Source: Liolophura sinensis
Taxonomy: Eukaryota > Mollusca > Polyplacophora > Chitonida > Chitonidae
Length of the DNA stretch: 64,000 bases
Assembly (NCBI RefSeq): GCF_032854445.1
Contig: NC_088307.1
Coordinates: 9,062,017-9,126,016, forward strand
Reading direction: 5' to 3'
Positions 1 through 12,400 of this stretch are shown piece after piece. How positions within the stretch are numbered: position 1 is the first letter of the stretch; each line of letters begins with the position of its first letter. The notes under the pieces are model-generated. The model did no database searches. It was not told the origin of the DNA and was given only the letters and a program-made list of their open reading frames with translations. The translations under genes were made by a program, and so were the position numbers.

Positions 1-341
1 GCAAAGTTGGCCAATTTGAGGATGGTAAAATGTAAGTCCTTTGCTATCAGCTACATTCCTGTTACAATTACATGTAAATTGGCTAAAAAGAGCAGCAATG
101 AACCCAGGATAACGAAGCAATCTTAGACTGATGTAAAACTTTCTTATGTTTCTTTCCATTATTTTAGCTGAAGTCAGTTTTATGATAACTTACCCATGCC
201 CAGAATTTACATTGTCAAGCAATATTCTGACCTGGTTACATAAGAAATAACAGTTTTAAAGTGATCTGAAATTCTGACTTCAAAAAGTCTAGGATTGATT
301 TGTGATCCTGGGCCAGATTTCCCCACAACTAGAACATGTAC

Positions 342-496
342 CCTGCTGAGGTAAGTCAGAATTATACTTTTGGCCCTCTCAACATCTCTGAGTTTTGCCT
401 CCTCAAACCCAGGAGCGAATCCTCGAAACATCGCATGACTCAGACTTCCTAATACGACACGGAGGAAACCCCCACTGATGACAGACACGGCGTCCT
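342..496 (-). CDS. exon of unidentified gene (most 3' seen)
   Basis: Open for 51 codons after an acceptor with a good pyrimidine tract ending ttcttttcag, and closed by a weak donor AGG|gtacat. It starts in phase 1, which fits the end of the exon at 3776, and ends in phase 0. The peptide includes GGFLRVVLGSLSHAMFRGF followed by a charged helix ending in YLSR. Confidence 0.5.
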
Positions 497-3400
497 CTGA
501 AAAGAATAATATAAATATCAAGAAACATATACAGGAAGTTTTTCCAGCAATTTAGAACAACTTGATTTCTATAGACAAGCACAACTTTGTTCCACTTAAA
601 ACATCAGGTTATAAAACAACCATAAAAGTGTTCTACTAAAAAGATAATACCGATAGTCTAATTCACTTCTAAATCAAGACACTTCACTTCTAAATCAAGA
701 CACTTCATTCACGGAACGCTGAATTATGACCTGTATTACTTTAGTCTCTTCAGTTAATTAAGGTAATTATACGACGGTGGCTAGCATTATGGCAGGGGAG
801 GGGGGCGGGGCGGAGGAACCGAACAGCAACCTGTGCAAAACTCTGTGTCCTCACGTTAAGCCGGAGAGGACATGCCATTGTCAAAAAAAATATAAATGAC
901 AATTTTAAGTCCAATATCAGACAAAAACTGTCACAATATTCTACAAACATATACTAAATGAGCAGAAGTTCAAACCTGATCTGTAACTTGTAACTGTGAA
1001 ATCATGGACCAATTCTTGTTACGGTAAAGTCATGTACCAGGCCAGGTTTCATTTCAACATGAAGAATATGAAATGACAAGACTGACAGATCAAAAAAAAT
1101 AAACCTATACAGAGATTTGGATGTAGACAAATTGTGTGATGTACTGTAATTTTAAAATCTTTCCTAAATCTGGGAGCGAATCATTAGGTGTGTGTACTTA
1201 CGCTGTGCCTTGGGAACGGACAAAAACCCAGTACACGAAATCCCCGGAGGACAAAAGCCCCTCGATCAGTATTAACGGTTATATGGTCAATGACAAATGT
1301 TGATAGCTTCTTTTGAGAAAAATGGAAACCTTCTACCTGAAGTGATGTTTCAGATTTTAATATATGTTTACAATAGAAACCGTTCTTACTAACGCCAAGT
1401 AATCAAACAGTTTGTTGATGAAATCGTTTTTTGTTAGGCTCGAAATCAGAAAGAGCTGTTTTCTCTCAAGAGTATACAGAATGCTTGACCTAAATTCCAG
1501 CTTCTAAAATCAAAAGAAATTTAAAAATATGGTAAACAATTGCTGTTGAAGCTTGTGTTAGACTTTCATTCCTATAAGAACAGTGGCCTCCGTGGCTCAG
1601 TTGGTTAGCGTGTTAGCACAGTGTAATGACCCAGGAGCCTCTCAGCAATGTGATGATCGCTGTGAGTTCAAGTCCAGCTCATGCCTTTTTCCTCTCTTAC
1701 TTGGGAAGATCTTCCAGCAACCTGCGGATGGTCATGGGTTTCCCTCTGTCTCTTCCACGTTTCCTCCCACAGTAATGCTGGCTGCCGTATGGGTGAAATA
1801 TTCTTGAGTACGGCGTAAAAGACCAATCAAATAAATAAACAATCCTGTAAAAACACAGATCTTATGTATATATCAATTGTTTCTATCCAAAAAATATCTT
1901 TTACATGATATACAGTGATGTTGATAGGTACACATCCTGATTCTCTGATGCAAACAAATCGCAGACGGACGCAGTAGTCTCACTACTGATGCGTCATGAA
2001 GACGTACCAGTCTTCACCCCACCCCCTACCCCCTTTATTGTAAGCATGATAAGGTCACCAGCCCGAGGGTGGCTTATATATACTGAAACGCAGGGAATGC
2101 TGGCCACATTTGGCCCAAGAGTTATATGGACCCGATTCCGGTACAACGCTTACAATGAGTTACCCCCTCGTTCAATTCCGATGCATGTGCTTTAGATTCA
2201 TACTGAATACACACATACCACGGCAATTCTGAAAGCTAAAATGTTTATGCACATTTTGCCACAACAGCTACTTGCCTTTACATTACCATTCTCCTGTAAA
2301 TCTTTGCCCAAGTCGAAAATAGGCTTGTATTTAGCAAGTCCCCACACTCTGCAATGTTTTTAAAATATGGGTCAGCCAGGTGCCTATGACCAGCAGCTGT
2401 TGACTTCTCAGTGGAATTTAAAATTCAACAGTTGCTGAAAACAACCCCCCAACTTAGTACTGCAAACTTAATTTGACATTTCGCACATATTATAGGGTTC
2501 GTCATTGTGCTCCACAGCTTTCAGACAACTGCAAATTCGCGCCTCCGCAGTAACATGGCCTTCTCTCAGTCAGAACTGACAGCCAGTTGATCAAAACATA
2601 GAGACGTGATGAAAGGTCAACCACGCATGTGCCTTCAAGCAACGACCCGATTTATTAGGTCACGATGTCGACAGGGCATGTGAGCGTAAGTTACAACTGT
2701 GAATTATCTTGGGTTTACCGGCCTTACAGGCTACAGAATGTGGCAAAAATTGGCAGCAGAGGAACAGAGAATGTCTTGGTGAACATAATTTATTGGAGTT
2801 TTGCCCGGTAAATACTTGTATTGGTTAATTTTTGGATGAATTTTAGTGGCGCAGCATGTCTACATGCTACTCTGTTTTTCTCCGTCAACGACGATACTTC
2901 CTATTTCGCTTGTCTGGAAATTTCCATAGATTTTAAATGTAACTGGCATGGTATGAGTTGCTCTAAGAGAAAAGATATCTGTTTTTTTTTTTAGTTTAGA
3001 TCTTTGTAAATATTTACAACTTAGTTCTGAAGCCCCAAATACACAACAAATGCCCAGAGACAAACTATAGTATGTTAGAAAATATTAAGGCAACAACCTT
3101 AAATTCTATGTCAACCTTAACAAATTCATGCACATGACATGTTGTTGTTGAACATTGCTGAATATGATAACTCACATACAAATTAGACATACAATTTATG
3201 TGTTGTGTAAAGTTTATAAACTTTTGTCTCATAAATACAATTTATAGAAATATTTTGAAATGAATAAAATGTATAATGGTTGATAGTGGGCCAGTTTCTA
3301 TATTTTATATCTAGTTATAAATAATTATATAATTTAAAATATAGAATGTTAAAAAAATAAACCTAAAAAAAGTGTACATACATATGACCATGGAAAAATT

Positions 3401-6400
3401 ATCACAATGCACAGCCGGCTTTGGCAAATCTCAGACACTAAATGAGACTAAGCAGTTACAGAGACTTATTATATTATTTGTCTACTCTTTAATTCTATGT
3501 CTGGCTTCCTCTCCGGCTGTATGTGGGAAGGTCTCTCAGCAACCTGTGGATGATCGTGGGCTACCCGGTTTTCTCCCACCACAATGCCAGCCGCCGTTGT
3601 ATAAGTGAAATATTCTTGAGTACAGCGTAAAACACTAATCAAAAATATAAATATATTAAGTCTATGATAAATGAATGGGCCTACATTTTTATCTCTATAA
3701 TAGCTGTGTGAGAAAACTATTAAAATGTTTCAACAAAACTATTAAAATATTTCAACAAAGTGTTTAGAAACTTACCAGTAATGCCAAGATTGGCCACCCC
3801 TGCCCTGTGATACCTTGCGATTTCGGCAAACAGCCGGGCCGTCAGGTCTCTGATAATATTCATATCCTCATTACGGCGTGACAAGCACATTCTCAAAGAT
3901 TCCTTCCCTTGTTCTAGAAAGTAATTGATGCAAATATAGATTAATGCACATAAGAATTCATTAAAATGCTTTAGAGGGATACAGAATCTATTCTGACTGG
4001 CTGTTGTGAGAGATACGCAAGTCCTGGCTACGTCTATAGCCTTTAAAGTTAAATTTTAGCTATGTATATCAGATTTTATAACGCATGACCAAGACTTCAG
4101 GGCTTAACCCCGGAACCTTATCTCCACTGTCATTCAGTCACAGTTGATTCTGTATCCCTTTAAAGCAAAAGGCAGCCGATACTGGATATAGCATATGTTT
4201 ATATGGAGGCCAAGTTAAAGAGATTTTCTTTTATATTTCTTAAGCCAAAATTACAGTAAATGAGCACCTACATGTACATATCATCCAAAAAGTGCATTTT
4301 TAGAGACAGATAAATGCCAAAAATTATTAATTTTGGTGCTGAATCAATTAAACAAAGGGTGCAACACAACTGAGGAAAATAATAATATTAATTATGAACA
4401 TAAATAATAATAACATAATATTTCTATATGTATTTATTTTATTAAATTTGGGGGGACATTATACGAAGCCTGACATACATGCTTGTCTACCAAATAATTT
4501 ACTTCAGGTCTGTCCAAGGTCAGAGGGGAATTTAACTCTGAAAATGTAGATGGTCCTGGTTGATACACACACAAGTGCATGCAAGGCTTGGCATGCAATT
4601 TAACCCACCACTGTCATAAACTTTACAGGATATAAATATACCTACATATATATAAACGAAAAACTTAAAGCAAGAGTAATAATAAACATAGTAAACACAT
4701 ATAAATAAATATGTATACATGTACATGGGGTGGCAGGGGGGGAGAACAGATTCCAACCAAGACTAGGACATGACTACTGTTAAGAAGTAAACCGATGGAA
4801 TGCTGAAAGGGTGCAAAAAGCCATTCCTTGGAAGAGGATGCTCAGAAGAGCATGAGAGCAAAGGCCCACAAAAAAAGGATGCTGGCAAGAGCGTGAGAGT
4901 AAAGGCCCACAAAACAGGATGCTGGCAAGAGCATGAGAGCAAAGGCCCACAAAACAGGATGCTGGCAAGAGCATGAGAGCAAAGGCCCACAAAAAAAGGA
5001 TGCTGGCAAGAGCGTGGGAGCAAAGGCCCACAAAACAGGATGCTGGCAAGAGCATGAGAACAAAGGGCCACAATATAGGATGCTGGTAAGAGCATGGGAG
5101 CAAAGGCCCACAAAACAGGATGCAGGCAAGAGCATGAGAGCAAGAGCCACAAAACAGGATGCTGGCAAGAGCATGAAAGCAAAGGCCCACATAAAAGGAT
5201 GCTGGCAAGAGCATGAGAGCAAAGGCCCACAAAAACAGGAAGCCGGCAAGAGCATGAGAGCAAAGGGCCATAAAACAGGATGCTGGCAAGAGCATGAGAG
5301 CAAAGGCCACAATACAGGATGCTGGCAAGAGCATGAAACAACTAACAAGAAAATCTCCCATGGCAACCACAGATATCAAACAAAGCGCGTTATATTAAGA
5401 GTGTGGTATACATAAGTGTAAAAGAATGAATGATTGTGGTTTAACACCATACTGTCAGTATTTGTGCCATAGCAAGTTGAAAGTACGAGGTGGAAAATGC
5501 AGTTGAACATGTTTAAAACCAGATAATCGAGAAGATCCAAAACAGTTTAAACACGAAAACCATCCTGCTTTTATAACTTTATCTTGTAAACAGTATAAAA
5601 CTACTTTGTCTCTAAGAGACATAGCTTGTGTATCAAAATGACGGTGAAATTCTTGCAGTTTATAATGGACTTGTAGGTTCGATTCACCCTGCCAAAGGTG
5701 ATGAATATACTTAAGAATGTTTGAACGAAAATCAGTATAGGGTATTTTTACTTTCAATGTAGGTTTATTCAGGGCAGCTTAAGCCTCCCTCTCTATGACT
5801 GTGTTTCCATGGATACCAATATGGTTTGGTATCCAAACAGAACATAACATCCTTACCCCTTATCCTTAACAACTTTCTTATGTAAGGCTAAAATGAATTT
5901 TCAAATTTATTGTTTTCTATTGCCCAAAGAGACAAGAGAGTGAGTCAGTACATATGACTGCCCTCTGGGAATGCCCAGAAGATACATAAGACAAGGCCAG
6001 GAGAATATAGCCCTCAGGCAAGCATAAAGAAAAAATGTTATGCTATTAAAATGTAATGAAAAAGAATGAATGAATGAATGCTTGAGATTTCATATCGTAC
6101 TGAACAATTTTTGAGTCATATGACAATGAAGAGTCATTGACATACAAACAAAGGGACGTCAAATCCCACACCTTTATTCAGTACAAGGATAGACACACAG
6201 GCAGTCCACCACATCAAAAACAAAACCTGCCAATCCACTCCCGCACACGTCCATGAGAAAGTGACAGCGGAAGTCATGATATTGTCAGTAGAAGCCATCT
6301 ACCCGCAAGTTATCAGTCATTACATGTGTGAACATATAATATGTCTTTATTTGGCATCTGGGCAAGTCCATGCCACCAAAATGCTGCCACCACTGAAGTA

Positions 6401-9400
6401 TCATGGTGAAGACACCAGACATGACACCCCACCCAGTCACATTATAACTGACACCAGGCCAACCAGTCCTGTTTCCTTGCTCTCCTGTACCCTCACCAAG
6501 CGAGGCAACAACAAGTACCATTTTTGGTCTTTGGTATGACCCGACCGGAGTTTGATCAAGGGTCTCCCCACCTGAAGTTCTAACCACTAGGCCACCGAAG
6601 TGATTTCAATGAAAAAGAAACTTAAAGGCATAAAATGAATACAATAATGTAAACCCTATACATACAATGTACGATGCAACAAGGGAAAATGACTGCAAGC
6701 CTACACCCGATAAAATGTACCTTTCCAGTAGGATATCATCCTAATTTCTATAAAAACCTAAAAACACTTATCTACAATCAACAGAGTTCTCCAACAGAAT
6801 CTGGCCATATATGTAGCATTGTCATTGTGTGATATTTTAGGTCATTTATTGTTGGCATTTAAAGTACATAAAACACCATTGCTAACACAATTCATTAATT
6901 AACCCAATCACTAAGAACAACTTTTAACCAATCACAGGGCACCTTAAAGGGATACAGAATCAATTCTGATTGGATGATGTGAGACTGATAGGTAATTCCA
7001 GGCTATGCCTTGCTTATTAAAGCTGAATTGTATGTACGGTACATTCATTCACGCGTGGCCAAGGCTGCAAGATTTAGCCCAGGGAATTCTGCATGGATTC
7101 TGTATCTGTTTAAAATATATTAAGTGCTCTGGGCAGGAAGTGATGTATACCTGTCACTCAAGGATCTTAACCCATTTTTATTTCACTGTATTTTAAGATG
7201 ATCTTTGCTCATGCAATTATGTTCAGTTTTTGCAGATTAGTTTTAGTACAAATTTCTTTCATTCACAGACTTAAAAGCTTTTAATACATGCCTATTGGAA
7301 ATTTCTTTGTGCACAGTCACTATTAAGGAACAGAATCTTTAATGTTTTTCTAGATATGGCCCTGGGGTGGCCATATCTGGCAAGTTACTACCTGTGGTGA
7401 ATGTTCCATAATGAAACACTACTTCTTCACCCTTATTGCCCATTTTACCCAGTGATGTTTTAAGCATATCGTCAGGGTGTTTCTCTGGTTATAGTCAGAA
7501 CAACTGATAATTCCTGTGAAGCCCTGACAAAAACCCAACAAAATATAAATTAATGCTATATCAATCATTTAAGGTGGAACAGTTGCCTCCTAAAGTTTCC
7601 TTTCAATGTCTACATAAACAGGATGTCAGGGCAAGGCAAGGTCATGCAAGGTCATGCCGCTAGGTCACAGAAGAGAGCATCTGCCATCCAGCACTTTGAT
7701 AATGCCATGAAACCCCAATGCAAGCAGGAGAATTTTGAAAATCCACTAACCAAGAATGGGACTGAGCTCTTCTTTTGCATGCCCTAGAACCCTCCTCCCC
7801 TCCCCTCCCCCCCCCCCCCACCCCAACAACTCCAATTCTCTGCCACATTTTCAGCTACATCAGCAACTTGATTTGTTCCAAACATTTATCTATGAATAAA
7901 TGAAGACTCGCATTCTCGCATTTAAATTTATCAAAGCCCCCTTAAAGCCTAATCAATACCATGCAGAATGTTTCATCTTTAAAACTCCAGACAAATGGCA
8001 TTTTAGTCTGGACTAAAGTTATCATGCCCTAATTCACTTTTGACCAACTGTTCCCAGCTGTATTATTTGGCTATCATCATAATGACATCTGCTCCTTAAC
8101 AAACTGAAAAGTGTCTCGCACTCATTTGAAAAAAACAAAAGGGAAAGTTTTTACACAATGCAGAATAGTTACAACATTTGAATTGTTTGTATTACTTGAT
8201 AGGGGTAGTTTTGTGCAAGGCTCCTACACTTTAAACAAAACCATAAAACTTAAGTCAAAATTTCCATTATCGGCAAACACCGACGATTGCAGTTTATATT
8301 CATGTTCATGCTTTGAAGTTGAGAAAGAATTAATTCAATACTCAACAGATGCGCAGTGATCTCAAGATTTCAAGAATCAAACACATTCACAGTTACTGAA
8401 GATCTTGTTCATGCATCGAGGCTGAAATTTGTCACTTTTACTTCAAATGATCGAAACTTAAAACAGTGCCACAATGGTGGGGGTGGGTGACTGTTTTCCC
8501 ACCTCGACCGATGGCTAGACAAACATCGCCATGGGACTGCGGTGCACATGCTTGGCCAGATGAAAGTAGTCAGGTGGATACAGGCTTGAAGAATTCCGGA
8601 CAACACCTTTATTTCTATCCATGAATTAAAATGAAGAAAGTATCAAGCCATAGTTGCTTACAAACCTGTAAATTCCGAAACTGTCTCAAGGCATGTTCCT
8701 GTCATACCTTCAAGCTTATAGCTTATGGCTGCTTCTCCAGCTGTCAGCCACACTGCATCGGTGAATGCATTATACAGGGAACAGAGTTGTCTGTTCACAG
8801 TCCCATAAATAAATGTACCAAATCATCATGCAAATGTATTTTACCGATAAAGACCTGACTGACGTTAAGCTCCCTGTTTTTTCAACTTTCCCTCGAACAA
8901 GTGCCGCTCAGCTGGTCCCAAAATGTCAACGAAACAGTTACAATAACATATAAACAGTTACAATAACATATAAACAGTTACAATAACATATAAACAGTTA
9001 CAATAACATATCCATTGCATGTATCTACAGAGAGAGAGACAAGAAAATCTAAACTCAAAACACTCATTTTAATAATGAAAATGTAAACTGAAAACACTTG
9101 GCAGAGTCTATGATGTTAGGGCGTAAGGAAAACTGAAAACATCGCCTAAAACTGCACAAAACACTGGTACTTGCATCAGATCACAGCCTTGACCTTACAC
9201 TGGCTATAATTATATGCATGAAAAAGAAGAAAAGCAACTAAGACTAGCTGAGAATCGATACAAGCTTTATTCATATCTTCATGTCACAAGTGTCAAAATT
9301 GTCAAAAGATATTAGTTGCAAAGAACTACATTTCTTTCCCAGTATTTTGGAAAAGTAATATAGCAACACTTGTATGTGGTTCATTAGATGGGCTAACCAT

Positions 9401-12400
9401 GCCCCAAAAAAAGAAACTAAATATTCCAGTTACAATTCAATGTAAATTGGCTAAAAAGAGCACACCAGTGTATGATGAGATGGATGAATGGACGGACATA
9501 GTTTAACATATAAAGCAGAGATTTCATCTTTCATACAGATGGAGGGACAGGTTATAAAAAGCAGAAATTTGACCTTTCATACAGATGGATGCTGGATGGA
9601 TGCATGGGTAGCTGTAGTTATAGAAAGCAGAAATTTGACCTTTCATACAGATGGATGATGGATGGATGCATGGGTAGCTATAGTTATAGAAAGCATAACT
9701 TTGATCTTTCATACAGATGGACAAATATCGCTTTAGAAAGCATAACTTTGATCTTTCATACAGATGGATGCTGGATGGATGCATGGGTGGCTATAGTTAT
9801 AGAAAGCAGAAATTTGACCTTTCATACAGATGGACAAATATCACTTTAGAAAGCATAACTTTGATCTTTCATACAGATGGACGGACAGACATTATGATGA
9901 CATACCGTACCTTCTAAATAATTTCAGACACATTTTCAGAAAATGTATACCACGATGCCTTGCGAGGGCTGTTGTTTTCAGTCTTACGCTCTCTGTGGGG
10001 AGTAAGGGATTACTGGTACTTGATCAGTGACAGCTGTCCATGCCTCTGTCACACCTCAACGAGATAGACTAAAAGGTTCTCTTTTTGTGAACGGTTGTAA
10101 GAGGCAGAGATGTACGCGGTGATGCGATGTCAAGGTGAAAAACAAAGAAAAAACAAAAACAAAAAAAAAAACAAAAAAAACAAACGCACAAAGTCCATGA
10201 AGATGGGCTAAGCACATGTTTGTAATTACTGGCTTTTCAGAAGTGGATGTACTCTCATCACTTTACATGGGGTGTATGTTTTTTTTTTCAATTTACTGCA
10301 AGGAAGATACTAAAAAATTTTGCAAACGTCAAATACAGTAAGAGGGAGAAATTCTGGACAGAAATTTAATAACAAAGTTAGTGTGGGAGTGTTTGTAACC
10401 CTTAGTGATTTTACTAGATAGACTCATCTGATATACTGTGACCAACACTTAGAGATTGTTCCATTCACCATAGGGGTGACTGACCAATCCAAGTCAGGTG
10501 TTGGAGACTCCTGCTGATAAAGGCCTGCTTCCAGTGAATAAAGGTTTTATTGCCACATTAATAATAAAACCTGATTCAAAAGTTTTTCTCACAGTCGGTA
10601 ACTGGTCATTCACCAGCATATGTACATGTAGACTAGGCCTGCCAATAATTTGAGAAAGCCGCTTAAAAATACATTATCAGCTGGATACATACAAGCTGTG
10701 AATTTCCATAATATCTTAATCAGGCTTTTGGTTGTGAGTTTGTTATCAGGTCATAATTTCTAAAGCCAGTACCTATCCTGGTTGTTCTGCACACAGTCTT
10801 GATTTTTTGCAATCCATATACCCAGATACACTTTCCATATTTAGCCTTACTAACGTTCAACTGAAGAGTTTGTCAAGCTGCTTCAGTTTATTTGCAATCG
10901 GAATGAACTGAGTGAGGTTTCAACAGAATGGGATATTTAGGTACCTGTTAATATGTTTATTGATAGCGTGTCATACTCTGCATCACTTGTAACTTTTGAG
11001 CATACCTTTAGAGTGATTAACAGATAAATACATATGAGAATTTGACAATTCTTCTCTTTACTTCAGACATTTGTTAGGACACAGAACCTATACATTTAGG
11101 TCTTACGTCTGAAATGACATCTGAGCCTCGCATGTCCCAGAGCTGCAGGTGCCAGATGAAATCTAAATGGTTTGTATTCTCGTCCGGGTACTGGGAAATC
11201 AGGCCTTTCAGCATTTCAGTTGGATCTAACCACTTGAACTTTCTGTGCAAACTGTTTATGCACTTTCTGTCAAATTAGCACTGCCTTTCACAGCAATACT
11301 TACTCTTCAGAGATTGATATTCTCTTATGGTTGTCTGGTACATAACAAGTGAGCTTTCAATTAAGCCATTTGAATGTGTTACAAAGCCCTGTTTATCTAA
11401 TTTAATGACATATATGTACATACATTACTATCTTTTTCTTGAAATACCTGTGGTAATATGTCACAAACTATCTTTTTTTAAGTAATCTAAAAAGGTTGTG
11501 GCCCCCACTCCTAGTGCTCTTCACTGAGACGAGTTGTCAGATGTATGTCATGTTCCCGCCAAAGTAGACATCTGGTCAGTAAAGTCTGCCAATATGTCCG
11601 GCGCTCGTGCTTTACCGCCACGGGTGTTTTATTCACATATGTAAGCCAGCATTGTTAATTCAATGATTACATAGCAATCATCCACGTCCTATTCTTATTT
11701 GGGCCCGATACACGAATGGCGAGGAAGACAAGAGGTCAGTAGATTCAAGACAATCCTGCAGATGTAATGCCTAATGCAGAGGGGTGTTCAATGTTCACCT
11801 ATAAATAATGCCACACTACCATCTACTTTAAATATCGGATAACAGAGTTTGTAGGACACAGCCGGAAATGACATTGTGTGTGATATTTATTTATTTTTTT
11901 TTTTTTTCATTTTTAAACTCGTGTGTATTCTGAAAAAGTACACTGTGAGCTGCCGTGTATAAGCTGTGGGGAAAGGCTGGCTTTATGCACGTATACCTGG
12001 TCAGACCTACACTCCAGCGGGCAGGCTGAGATTGCCGGCAGTGAGCGCCTCGGGGGAGACTCCTCTGATCTACCTGCTTACTCTCAGTGAGTGTCAATTA
12101 GCAAGTGTGTGTAATTATTAAGAAGGTACGGTAATTCCTTGTCCGTAACACAGTGATTGCATAAAAAGGTTAATTTTCTTTTTGCTTACCTGGGAGTCTA
12201 AGGAAAAGGTACACGTCTCCCTGTTCCTTCTTAGCCATGATCCCATACACCTTTGGATCCAGAGTCTGAAAAGTGGCCAGGACTATCTCTGGTAGCCATC
12301 TTAACAGAAGGTCAGTTAAGGACACCTGTACACAACAAATAATGGAAACAGTCAAGCATGGAACAAAAGAAATCATAAATGTATATAATCGGAAGTCCAT

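Noticed and set aside
333-365. Plus-strand donor-like ctgag|gtaagtcag
   Set aside because: No plus-strand exon precedes it; it overlaps a minus-strand exon end and is probably chance.
4763-5415. Open frames of 160-199 codons on both strands over the 40-nt repeat
   Set aside because: Entirely explained by a stop-free minisatellite unit; no domain, splice or promoter support.
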